Of a stretch of DNA of 55,828 bases, positions 9,041 through 17,101 are shown in pieces. Origin of the DNA: Microbacteriaceae bacterium (GTDB taxonomy: Bacteria > Actinomycetota > Actinomycetes > Actinomycetales > Microbacteriaceae); NCBI GenBank assembly GCA_025464995.1, contig JAODMO010000028.1, forward strand, positions 1-55,828, written 5' to 3'. The notes under the pieces were generated by a model, which did not search any database, was not told the DNA's origin, and worked only from the letters and a program-made list of their open reading frames with translations. Every line of letters begins with the position of its first letter. Position 1 is the first letter of the stretch. The translations under genes were made by a program, and so were the position numbers.

Positions 9041-10519
9041 ATGACCACCAGTTCCCCACGTACCAAATCCGTCGAGCCCCGAAGCGAAAGTGGCGTCCTT
9101 GGCCGGGTAGAGGTCCGGTCAATTGACTACGTCCCGCTCCGGGAGCGTAAGGGCCGCCTGCTTGACCAGGCGACCGTGTGGTTCGCAGGGAGCGCTCAAC
9201 TGCTCTCGCTCGCAACCGGCGCCATCGGCATCGGGCTCGGACTCAATCTGGCGTGGACTCTCCTGGCCTTGGCTCTCGGCACCATCCTCGGCACCATCCC
9301 GGTGTCGGCCCACGCGACACAGGGTCCGCACCTCGGGCTGCCGCAGATGGTGCAGTCCCGACCCCAGTTCGGACGCTACGGAGCGCTGTTCATCTGGGCC
9401 ATGGCAATCGTCGTCTACTGGGGCTACGTCGTGCTTGGCGGTAACCTGATCGGCACGACCGCCACCGAGTTGGGTTGGGGAAGCGCGCCTCTCTGGGCAA
9501 TCGCTTCCTGCCTTGCGGCGATCGTCCTCGCGATCTTCGGTTACCATTACCTTCACGTCGCGCAGCGATACATCACGATCGCCCTGGTCCTCGTGATCCT
9601 GATTTACGTGGTCGGTCTCAGCGTCCTCGGGCGAATCCCGGCCGCGCTCTTCGACCTGACGCAGACGTTCTCCGCAGGTCCGTTCATGATTGTGGTCTCG
9701 GCCGCGGCGGCATACCAGCTGACCTGGGCGTTCTTTGTCTCGGACTACTCCCGGTACATGCCTCCCCAGACCAAGCGCAGCAGGATCGTCGTGACCACCT
9801 CCGGCGGGCTGTTCCTCGGCCTCTTCGCGTTCATGGCGATCGGCGCGGTCTGCGCGGCTCTCCTGCCCAAGAGTGACTTCATTCTCGGACTGGCTGAGAC
9901 GGGCGACTTCGTCTTCCCGGGTCTTGGCATACTCGTGCTGGGCGCCGGCGGTCTGGGGCTCATCGGCCTGATGTCCATGTGTGTCTACGGCGGCTCGCTG
10001 ACGCTCATCACCGCCATCGACAGCCTCCGCAGCGTGCGCCCGACGCGAAAAATCCGTCTGGTCACGATTTTGCTCGTCGGCGTGACGGGCGCCGTCGCAG
10101 CTGCTCTCCTGCCGACCGACTATCTCTACACCAACCTCGGGACCGTCCTCGTGGTGCTCGCCTACCTCATGGGGCCCTGGACTGCTGTCAATCTCACCGA
10201 CTTCTTCCTCGTGCGGCGGGGGCATTACTCGGTGACGGAGATGTTCCGTCGCGACGGCATGTACGGTCTCTGGCACTGGCGAGGGATCGTCGCCTACCTC
10301 ATCGGGATCGTGGCGATGATCCCATTCATGAGCATCGGCGGCTACCAGGGACCGCTGTGGACGGCCCTCGGCGGGGTCGACATTGCATTCTTCGTCGGCA
10401 TTCCGGTGGCAGGTTTCTTCTACTGGCTGTTCTGCCGCGACATCGACGTCGCGAAGGAGCGCGCAACGATTGCCCAGGCGGATAAGGACATCGACTCCAT
10501 CGGCGAGCCGATCGAGTAG
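9041..10519 (+). CDS. NCS1-family permease (purine-cytosine permease-like)
   Basis: 492-residue integral membrane transporter with about 12 hydrophobic segments, of the nucleobase:cation symporter-1 type (LeuT fold). Typical features are SIDYVPLRERKGRLLDQATVW before helix 1, GLGLNLAWTLLALALGTI (helix 2), YGALFIWAMAIVVYWGYV, YQLTWAFFVSDYSRYMP (the conserved SDYSRY motif after helix 6) and VNLTDFFLVRRGHY near the C-terminus. The start at 9041 has GGAGA 7 bases upstream. Known members import purines, cytosine, allantoin, hydantoins or thiamine. The neighbouring oxidoreductase, PucR regulator and aldehyde dehydrogenase suggest an imported nitrogenous compound that is then degraded. Confidence 0.88.
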   Translation: MTTSSPRTKSVEPRSESGVLGRVEVRSIDYVPLRERKGRLLDQATVWFAGSAQLLSLATGAIGIGLGLNLAWTLLALALGTILGTIPVSAHATQGPHLGLPQMVQSRPQFGRYGALFIWAMAIVVYWGYVVLGGNLIGTTATELGWGSAPLWAIASCLAAIVLAIFGYHYLHVAQRYITIALVLVILIYVVGLSVLGRIPAALFDLTQTFSAGPFMIVVSAAAAYQLTWAFFVSDYSRYMPPQTKRSRIVVTTSGGLFLGLFAFMAIGAVCAALLPKSDFILGLAETGDFVFPGLGILVLGAGGLGLIGLMSMCVYGGSLTLITAIDSLRSVRPTRKIRLVTILLVGVTGAVAAALLPTDYLYTNLGTVLVVLAYLMGPWTAVNLTDFFLVRRGHYSVTEMFRRDGMYGLWHWRGIVAYLIGIVAMIPFMSIGGYQGPLWTALGGVDIAFFVGIPVAGFFYWLFCRDIDVAKERATIAQADKDIDSIGEPIE

Positions 10520-11015
10520 GCGCAACTTCAGGCGCCGAGTCGGTCCGTCGGGCGGACCGGTTCGGCGTGTTGCACTTGACGCTGCTCAGCTGCGTCCGGA
10601 TGAAGCGCCACGCGGCCTTCAGCCGCGGCCTCTCTACGGTCCCGGGGGGGCGTTGCACGAGCCGGTGAGCACCGGAAGCCACTCGGCGATCCGCTATCGC
10701 GGCACGATGCCGGGGTACGATGCGAGGCGTTCGGATGCTCAGATGTAGTGGATCGTGAAGACCTTCGTGAGCGTCGTGTCGACCACTCGACCGCCCCACC
10801 CTTCGGGCAGCATGGTTGTGACTCCGGGCTCACCTCGGTCGTCGTCCGCTGTCCGCCACCAGGCGACCCATCGAGGCGCCGAGCACGAATCGGGCAGCCG
10901 CCTCGAGCAGGCGGATGCCCGCCCGAGTCGAGCCCGATCTGGGCACGGGGCGGTTGTGTCACCGGGCGCAGTCACTCTCTCGAGTGCTCTTATGTCGCGC
11001 GGGGGTCGACTCGGC
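10520..11015. other. 496-base region without an interpretable gene
   Basis: Between the convergent permease and FAD oxidoreductase genes no frame shows a recognisable protein. A hairpin with 7-base arms CGGTCCG/CGGACCG (10541-10559) lies 22 bases after the permease stop and may end its transcript, although no T run follows. A minus-strand frame ending at 10739 (PGVTTMLPEGWGGRVVD then TLTKVFTIHYI) looks protein-like but has no clear family and no extended upstream coding, so it may be a gene relic. Confidence 0.4.
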
Positions 11016-12422
11016 TCAGCGTCCGCTGACGACGTTCGCTAGGCGCGCGGTCCAGTGCGTGTTGGGCCCCTCCGACGCGTACTCGCGGCCGTCCGCGTAC
11101 CGGTAGGCGGCGTACAGGGCGGTCGCCCCGACCCAGCGGATCGGCTCCACCTCCCAGTTGCGACTATGGCGACCCACCCACGGCAGCCGCGTCAGATCAG
11201 TGTCCTCACCGAGGATCAGGTCGCGGAGCGTCCGGCCGGCGACATTCGTGCCGGCCAACCCGTGGCCGACGTACCCGCCCGCAGCCAGAATCCCCGTCGC
11301 CCGGTCGTAGTTCACCGAAGCGCACCAGTCTCGCGGCACGCCTAACACTCCTGACCACGAGTGCTCCATGCGCACGTCCGCGAGGGCGGGAAAGAGTTCG
11401 CGCAGACGCTGGCTCAACTGGTGCACGGCGGAATCAGCCGTGCGCCCATCCCTGTCGAAGGAGGAGCGGAAGTTGTATGGGACGCCGCGCCCACCGATCG
11501 CGATCCGACTGTCCTGAGTGCGATGCATGTAGGTGAAGCTGTGCGCCACATCGCCGACAAGCTCTCCGCCCTGCCAGTTGACCGCGCTGAGCTGCGATTC
11601 GCTCAGCGGCTCGGTGATGACCATGCTGCTGTTCATGGGCAACAGCTTGCGGGCCTTTCCCTTCAGGGAGAGGGTGTAGCCCTCGAGAGCCTCGACGATG
11701 TATTCGGCATTCACTACGCCTCGATCCGTGTGCACGCGGTTGGGCGTCACGCACAGCGCAGTGGTGCCCTCGTAGATGGTGACGCCGATAGATTCGATGA
11801 CATCGGCAAGCCCGCGGGTGTACTTCGCCGGGTGCACGCGTGCGCAATGCGGCGTCCAATACCCGCCCTGTACGCCCTCGATGCGAACTCGGTTCTCGAG
11901 CTCGGCCGGGGAGAGTTCGAAGACGTCGTCCTCGCCCCATCCCTGAGCACGCATGTCCTCGACGTGGTGCTGGGCACGCGTGAGCTGGGCGCGGTTCGTC
12001 GCCACGTGGATCAGGCCATCGTGCACGAGATCTTCGTCGAAGCCTTCGGCCCGTGCCACCGCCACCGATTCGCGCACCGCGCCGAACATCTCGCGTTGCA
12101 TGCGGAGGGCGGACTCCACCCCTCTCGAGCGCGCGTAACGTCGGAATTGGCCCACCGGCTCAGCGCTCATCCATCCGCCGTTTCGGCCGGAGGCGCCGAA
12201 ACCGGCGAACTCCCGCTCGATTACGGCGATGCTGAGGCTCGGGCGGGCCTTCTTGAGGTAGTAGGCCGTCCAGAGACCCGTCAATCCCCCACCGACGATG
12301 GCAACGTCGACTGATGTGTCCCCGGCCAGGGCCGGGCGCTTCTCGGGAGCCCCGATGCTCCGCATCCAGAACGACACTTCGCCGTTGATGAGCTCCGAGA
12401 CTGTGCTGCGCTGCGACTTCAT
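11016..12422 (-). CDS. FAD-dependent oxidoreductase, DAO/amine oxidase type
   Basis: 468-residue flavoenzyme of the D-amino-acid-oxidase (DAO) superfamily, close in pattern to gamma-glutamylputrescine oxidases (PuuB) and related amine oxidases. DVAIVGGGLTGLWTAYYL (about 39-56) is the Rossmann FAD site. GFGASGRNGGWMSAEPV (about 73-89) is the DAO loop where many relatives attach FAD covalently. SGVLGVPRDWCASV and GYVGHGLAGTNVAGRTL form the C-terminal FAD-binding part. It would oxidise a C-N bond to an imine or aldehyde with O2 or another acceptor. An aldehyde dehydrogenase, a PucR regulator and an NCS1 permease flank it. Confidence 0.85.
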   Translation of the reverse strand: MKSQRSTVSELINGEVSFWMRSIGAPEKRPALAGDTSVDVAIVGGGLTGLWTAYYLKKARPSLSIAVIEREFAGFGASGRNGGWMSAEPVGQFRRYARSRGVESALRMQREMFGAVRESVAVARAEGFDEDLVHDGLIHVATNRAQLTRAQHHVEDMRAQGWGEDDVFELSPAELENRVRIEGVQGGYWTPHCARVHPAKYTRGLADVIESIGVTIYEGTTALCVTPNRVHTDRGVVNAEYIVEALEGYTLSLKGKARKLLPMNSSMVITEPLSESQLSAVNWQGGELVGDVAHSFTYMHRTQDSRIAIGGRGVPYNFRSSFDRDGRTADSAVHQLSQRLRELFPALADVRMEHSWSGVLGVPRDWCASVNYDRATGILAAGGYVGHGLAGTNVAGRTLRDLILGEDTDLTRLPWVGRHSRNWEVEPIRWVGATALYAAYRYADGREYASEGPNTHWTARLANVVSGR

Positions 12423-12566
12423 CTGACACCCGTCTCGTTGTAATTGAACGTCGTTACTGGGCGAGCGTAACTATCGCGGCACCCGCAATCGACTGATCGG
12501 GCGTACGAAAACCAGAGTGAAACTGTACTGCCAGCAGGGTCGCCGCACCCGAGGCGGCTCCGCTCG

Positions 12567-13982
12567 TCAGGAACCACGCGTGGCGTCCCACGCCTGAAAC
12601 GCAATCCACAAAGCTGCCAGATCGGCGGAGCGGTTGATGCTCAACCCGGTCTCCGCCTCGATGCGATTCAAGCGGTAGGACAACGTCTGGCGATGGATGC
12701 CTAACTCGTCCGCCGTCACCTGCCAGTGCCGGTCATTGCGTAGGTAACAGAAGAGCGTGTCACGGAGGCGAGTGGCGGCCGTCGTGGACGCGACGAGCGG
12801 CCCGAGGACACCGTTGATGATCTCGTCCGCTTCCCGGCGAGACCGGCTGAGGACCGCGATTGTCGTCCCTTCGAACTCGACCCACCGCCGGTCCCCGAAC
12901 TGGGCAGCCCCGAGGACCTGGCTCGCTTCCCTCGCGGCTGCGGCTGCATCCCGATAATCCGTGTACACCGAGGAGACGCCGAAATGGACTGCGGCCGTCT
13001 CCGCAATCCGTCGCACGTCGCCCACCACGTCTCGTGGGATGAGCAAGTAAAAGTGGGTCTGGCCGGGGCCGACCAGCGCCGGAAGCCGAAGCGTGGCCAC
13101 GCTGCGCTCGATGCGCCGTCCTTCGCTCTCGGGGATCGCGGCCACACGGAACCCGTTGCCGGCGGTCCTCCCTTTCAGCAGCACTTCCACGTCCGGGCTC
13201 TCTCCGCCGTTGAGCAGCGTGGTCAACGCGTTCTCCGACACACGCGCACGCTGATCTGCTGCATTGAGCAGACGGTCGACGCCAAACTCGAGGACCTTCA
13301 GGAGATGGAGCAGGATGAAGGCGTCCAACATCTCGCCGGGATACTCGGCGAGATGCAGTTGTGCCGGCTGACTTCCGCGCAGCCGAAAGGAGCGCAGCGA
13401 CCGCTCAGAGCGGATGTCGGGATCGTCCCAAGTCTCGATGACGGTTAGACCACTGACGTCATCGGTGACGCGGAATTCGATGCTGAGCAGTGAAGCGAGA
13501 TTGCGGCAGAGCGTGATCAGGTCATCGTCGGCGTTCGCGGCGACCTGGTAGAGCTTGCTGAGCTTGAGGACCTGCAACAACTGGGACGACGAGGTCGCTG
13601 CTGCGACATGCCGAGCCACCACGGCGTAGGGGATGTGCTCGGCAGCGAGCAAAACAGGGAACCGCCTTGCTTCGGCTTCTTGCAGCATCGCCTCAGACAC
13701 TGGAGGGGCAGTGTCATGGTCGCCGATCATAAGACCAGCCAGGCCCGCGTCGTCCAGCCGGCGGACGAAGGCCGCCTGCTCCGTCGGGTCCCGCGGCACG
13801 CAGAGACCGACGGTCATGAGGAGCTCGTGCGGCCCCAGCCATTTCTCGGGAGCCACCATCTCGCAGCTGTGCGCCCACAGCAGCGCACGGTCCAGCCCCG
13901 CCGCGCCAGCCAGAACCCGAACGCCCAGGCTCGCGGTGGAGACCAAGTCCTCGACCTTGAGCACACTTTCCACGCTTGCCAT
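12567..13982 (-). CDS. PucR family transcriptional regulator
   Basis: 471-residue regulator. The N-terminal PucR sensor domain runs to about residue 125 (LGVRVLAGAAGLDRALLWAHS, then GPHELLMTVGLCVPRD). A CdaR/GGDEF-like middle domain follows (SVYTDYRDAAAAAREASQVL, about 335-355). The C-terminal PucR-type HTH_30 is LFCYLRNDRHWQVTADELG then IHRQTLSYRLNRIEAETG (about 410-447). PucR/CdaR proteins usually activate catabolic genes when their substrate is present. It lies between the FAD oxidoreductase (same strand, 144 bases downstream) and the divergent aldehyde dehydrogenase gene, so it is the likely local regulator of both. Confidence 0.9.
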   Translation of the reverse strand: MASVESVLKVEDLVSTASLGVRVLAGAAGLDRALLWAHSCEMVAPEKWLGPHELLMTVGLCVPRDPTEQAAFVRRLDDAGLAGLMIGDHDTAPPVSEAMLQEAEARRFPVLLAAEHIPYAVVARHVAAATSSSQLLQVLKLSKLYQVAANADDDLITLCRNLASLLSIEFRVTDDVSGLTVIETWDDPDIRSERSLRSFRLRGSQPAQLHLAEYPGEMLDAFILLHLLKVLEFGVDRLLNAADQRARVSENALTTLLNGGESPDVEVLLKGRTAGNGFRVAAIPESEGRRIERSVATLRLPALVGPGQTHFYLLIPRDVVGDVRRIAETAAVHFGVSSVYTDYRDAAAAAREASQVLGAAQFGDRRWVEFEGTTIAVLSRSRREADEIINGVLGPLVASTTAATRLRDTLFCYLRNDRHWQVTADELGIHRQTLSYRLNRIEAETGLSINRSADLAALWIAFQAWDATRGS

Positions 13983-14058
13983 ACAGCCGCGCCCCTTACT
14001 CCGATTTCAGAGAACGATACAGGAGCTGCCGAATTTTCATATTGGTGACCGATTGTCG

Positions 14059-14082
14059 ACGATGCCAGCGCTGACGCATCGT
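14059..14082. promoter_or_regulatory. Inverted repeat in the pucR-aldehyde dehydrogenase gap
   Basis: Perfect 7-base arms ACGATGC and GCATCGT separated by 10 bases, inside the 141-base divergent gap and about 42 bases before the aldehyde dehydrogenase start. The position fits an operator for the PucR protein, but no binding data or second site supports this. Confidence 0.35.
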
Positions 14083-14123
14083 GGGACAGCCGACCGGCGT
14101 ATGTCCGACCGAAAGTGACGAGG

Positions 14124-15674
14124 ATGTCAAATCTGCTCAGTTCCGATACAACCACGCGCCCCTCGACTGCCGCTTCCGGCGCTCTGCGGGAGGTCAGCGA
14201 TCGCCTGTTCATCGGGGGTGAGCTCGTGCTGGCCAGGGGGGCACGGCAGGTAGAGGTGCGTGATCCGGCAACCGCCTACACGCTCGGAAGCTTCACGGAC
14301 CCGACAGACGACCAGGGCGAGCACGCCATTGCGGCTGCCAATCGCGCGCAGCGGATCTGGAACACTGAGACACCACTTGTTCGTTCAGAGCTCATGCACG
14401 AGCTCGCGGTGAGGATGCGCAGCGACACCCGCCTTTTCGCCGAACTGATGACTCTGGAAACAGGCAAGCCGTTCAAGGAGTGCGCGGACGAGATCAAGTG
14501 GTCGGCGTCAGCCGTGGACTACTATGCGGAGCTCGGGCGGCATTCGGTCGGCACGATCCATGGAACAGCGACGGCCGGCCAGACTCAGTACACCATCAAA
14601 GAGGCCATGGGCACGGCTGTAATCGTCCTGCCAGCGAACTTCCCGATCCTGCTGATGATGTGGTCCGCCGCGGCCGCGCTCGCCGCCGGGAATGCCGTCA
14701 TCGTCAAGCCGTCCGAGAACGCATCCCTGACCACGCTCGCCTTCATGCGCGTCTTCGAGGAGCTCGAGCCGGGCCTCGTGCAGTGCCTCCCGGGCGGCGC
14801 CGCCGTGGCGAAGCAACTGGTGGGCCACCGCGACACTCACATGGTCGCGTTCACGGGCAGCGTGCCGACGGGCCAGGCCGTTGCGCGCACCTGCGCCGGA
14901 AGCTTCAAGCCGTTTCTCATCGAGGCGTCCGGGAGCGACTCCTTCATCGTGATGCCCTCCGCCGCCATCGACGTCGCCGCTCGGGCCGCTACCTTCGCGG
15001 CTTTCCTCAACTGCGGACAGGTATGCACGTCAGCCGAGAAGATCCTCGTCCACGAGGACGTGTACGACGAATTCATGGCTGCATTCGTGCGCCACACCCG
15101 TCAGTTGCGTATCGGACACGGCCTGAACCGTGTGGACATCGGACCGATGGAGAATGAGCGAGAACGACAGCGGGTGGAAGTCCTCCTTGCTCGGGCACTT
15201 GAGCAGGGGGCGCACCTGATAACCGGAGGCTCACGGCCTGAACTAGGTGGAGAGCTGGCCGACGGCTACTTCTACTCGCCGACCATCATCGACAACTGCA
15301 CCCCCGACATGGACCTGTACACCCAGGAGATCTTCGGTCCCATCGCTGCGGTGTACAAGGTGTCGAGCTTCCAGGAGGCACTGGACATCACCAACCGGTC
15401 GCCATTCGGACTTGGGACGACCCTCTACTCGACGGACATCATGGAGATCGATCGGGCACAGCGCGAGATCGTGGCGGGCATGATCTGGATCAACGCACCC
15501 TTGCTCGACAATGACGCCGGACCCTTCGGGGGCCGCAAGCTTTCTGGCGTCGGTCGCCAACTCGGATCGGAGGGCCTCGACACCTTCCGGCACACGAAGC
15601 TCGTGATGGTCGACCCGACGTCGAGCGAGCAGAGCTTCTGGTGGTTCCCTTACGCCGACGAAGAATCGTGGTGA
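14124..15674 (+). CDS. NAD(P)-dependent aldehyde dehydrogenase
   Basis: 516-residue aldehyde dehydrogenase that would oxidise an aldehyde to its acid. Family features are VIVLPANFPILLMMW (the oxyanion-loop Asn, about 170-184), AAALAAGNAVIVKPSENA (cofactor site), AFTGSVPTGQAV, IEASGSDSFIV (general-base Glu; the usual LELGGK/SP is altered to IEASGSD), NCGQVCTSAEKILV with the catalytic Cys (about 298-311) and EIFGPIAAVY. ATG at 14124 was preferred over GTG at 14115, which has no ribosome site. Divergent from pucR. It probably handles the aldehyde made by the FAD amine oxidase. Its 3' end abuts the relic of an integrase gene, with 21 bases between stop and relic. Confidence 0.9.
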   Translation: MSNLLSSDTTTRPSTAASGALREVSDRLFIGGELVLARGARQVEVRDPATAYTLGSFTDPTDDQGEHAIAAANRAQRIWNTETPLVRSELMHELAVRMRSDTRLFAELMTLETGKPFKECADEIKWSASAVDYYAELGRHSVGTIHGTATAGQTQYTIKEAMGTAVIVLPANFPILLMMWSAAAALAAGNAVIVKPSENASLTTLAFMRVFEELEPGLVQCLPGGAAVAKQLVGHRDTHMVAFTGSVPTGQAVARTCAGSFKPFLIEASGSDSFIVMPSAAIDVAARAATFAAFLNCGQVCTSAEKILVHEDVYDEFMAAFVRHTRQLRIGHGLNRVDIGPMENERERQRVEVLLARALEQGAHLITGGSRPELGGELADGYFYSPTIIDNCTPDMDLYTQEIFGPIAAVYKVSSFQEALDITNRSPFGLGTTLYSTDIMEIDRAQREIVAGMIWINAPLLDNDAGPFGGRKLSGVGRQLGSEGLDTFRHTKLVMVDPTSSEQSFWWFPYADEESW

Positions 15675-15695
15675 CCCGTTAAGCGGGCAACGTTC

Positions 15696-16172
15696 CCGGG
15701 GCCTCGTGGGATCGCGTCCTAGCGCAGCGCGAAACCGAATAGCAGATTCAGCATGGTCCGCGAATGCTTCGACCGGGAATACGACACTGCCAGTTCCGAC
15801 TTCAAGAAGCGTTCCACCCGACCGGTGGTGATCTCCCCCAGAGTGAAGTATCGGAACGCGGGCAACACATGAAGGCGGATGTCGTCGCGGTAGTTCTCTT
15901 TGGTTTGGTCCGCAAGGTCCTGCAGTTCACGATCTGCCAACCACAGCGCCACAAGGTCACCGAAGGAGCTGCTGAGCGAGAGCATCCCGGACGTTCCAAA
16001 GCCCGAGCGACTCAGCAGTCGCAATTTCAGATTCGCCTTGGCTGCGGATTCGGAGCCGCCGCGCGCGGTCACTACCCGCAGGCGCCCATCGGCGTCCCTT
16101 CAACGTGTGGCTACAAGGAACCGGCCGGCTTGGCGGCGGACGCGCCGATCTGTCCGTACGTGCCAATAGTCG
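15696..16172 (-). pseudogene. Tyrosine integrase, N-terminal relic with stops and frameshift
   Basis: The frame reads RDADGRLRVVTARGGSESAAKA, then SFGDLVALWLADRELQDLADQTKENYRD, then TLGEITTGRVERFLKSELAVS and HSRTMLNLLFGFALR. This is the AP2-like arm-binding part and SAM-like core-binding domain of phage/ICE integrases. The 5' part (GTYGQIG then RRQAGRFLVATR) sits in two frames and an in-frame TGA follows it near 16108. A TAG at 15719-15721 replaces the residue before DAIPR. Homology ends at about 15696, so the whole catalytic domain is missing. It lies directly downstream of the excisionase-like gene, as in tRNA-linked integrative elements. Confidence 0.75.
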
Positions 16173-16190
16173 TGTGAGGGCGACCAGCCA

Positions 16191-16424
16191 TCACCCTCGC
16201 CCCACCCGCGATCGTCGTTCGTCGTCGTCTTCCAGACGACGAAGCCACGCCTCGACGTCGGACGCTCGAAATTCCAGCTCCCGGCCGATACGGAAGCCGT
16301 GGGGGCCACGACCTTTATGGCGCAGGTCGTAGATCGTCTGGATCGGGACGCCTAGACGTGCCGCCAGATCGGAGATAGACAGAACCGACTCGAGGTCGCT
16401 GGAGAGAGGAGTTTCGCAAGTCAT
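16191..16424 (-). CDS. Excisionase-like helix-turn-helix protein
   Basis: 77-residue DNA-binding protein. LSISDLAARLGVPIQTIYDLR (about 15-35) is a MerR/AlpA-type helix-turn-helix, followed by KGRGPHGFRIGRELEFRASDVEAWL, the usual wing of excisionases. The start at 16424 gives the standard size of such proteins. It lies between tRNA-Ala and the broken integrase on the same strand, so it is probably the excisionase (xis) of a defunct element. The reading frame is intact although its integrase partner is not. Confidence 0.78.
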   Translation of the reverse strand: MTCETPLSSDLESVLSISDLAARLGVPIQTIYDLRHKGRGPHGFRIGRELEFRASDVEAWLRRLEDDDERRSRVGRG

Positions 16425-16523
16425 ACCCACGAGGTGTGCAAGCGATTCCGAACCCGCCCGGAAACACCTCGAGGGCATTCGAAGAACGTGAGTGCAAAGC
16501 AAAAAGTGTCGGATAAACGTCGA

Positions 16524-16565
16524 ACGGCCATCCCAAATCCCTTGTTCGGGTTTTGGAATGGCCGT
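16524..16565 (-). terminator. Long hairpin downstream of tRNA-Ala
   Basis: Arms of 15 bases (16524-16538 and 16551-16565) pair with two mismatches around a 12-base loop, starting 18 bases after the tRNA 3' end. It is the likely terminator of the tRNA transcript. Confidence 0.6.
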
Positions 16566-16582
16566 CTGACTGGTACTTCTGG

Positions 16583-16656
16583 TGGATCCAAGGGGATTCG
16601 AACCCCTGACCCCCTGCATGCCATGCAGGTGCGCTACCGGGCTGCGCCATGGACCC
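16583..16656 (-). tRNA. tRNA-Ala(GGC)
   Basis: 74-base cloverleaf without encoded CCA. The acceptor arms GGGTCCA and TGGATCC pair with one G-U. The D stem is GCGC/GCGC. The anticodon arm is CCTGC-ATGGCAT-GCAGG with U33 and anticodon GGC, which reads GCC alanine codons. The T arm is AGGGG-TTCGAAT-CCCCT. It is the probable insertion site of the element whose excisionase and integrase relics lie directly downstream. Confidence 0.96.
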
Positions 16657-16796
16657 ATTCGGTTTTCTCGAAGCCCCGAAAGGCAACTCGACAAGATTAC
16701 TACATCTCGGGAGGGCCGCGAACCGCTTTCGTCGGGAGCCGCGCGAAATAGCGGGCACACTGCACTATCTCGGCTCGGGCTGGGTGCGGCCAGACC

Positions 16797-17055
16797 CGAC
16801 CTAGCCGGAGTGGCGCATGCTCTACAGTTTCGCCGACGCGGAGAGCCTCGACCGCTGGGAGCGGTCGCCGGAACGCGAGTGGTGGGTGAGCCCACCTCCG
16901 TGGAGGTCATCGCCGCACCCTCCCAGCCTCGCCCCGGTGGACGCAGATGGTCGCCATCTTTCATCGTCTTCTACCCGATGAGCCTGCTCGGCAACTGGCT
17001 GCTGGCGCCGGTGACTCGGGCGCTGCGCCCGCGGCTCGCGAGGCAGCACCCATAA
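16797..17055 (+). pseudogene. Antibiotic biosynthesis monooxygenase-type protein, relic
   Basis: One frame gives MLYSFADAESLDRWERSPEREWWV (written here as two parts: MLYSFADAESLD and RWERSPEREWWV) and the next frame gives EPTSVEVIAAPSQP and FIVFYPMSLLGNWLLAPVTRAL to the stop at 17055. These match the C-terminal half of ABM-like proteins that end in transmembrane helices. About 20 residues expected between the two parts are missing and the frame changes near 16886. The N-terminal half is absent. Confidence 0.6.
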
Positions 17056-17101
17056 TCAGCACCCGCGGTCAACGCCCGGAGTCGGCGCAGGCAGTCGGCC
17101 G

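Noticed and set aside
16524-16565. Attachment site of the integrative element
   Set aside because: The sequence is a hairpin 18 bases after the tRNA and does not repeat the tRNA 3' end; terminator is the better reading.
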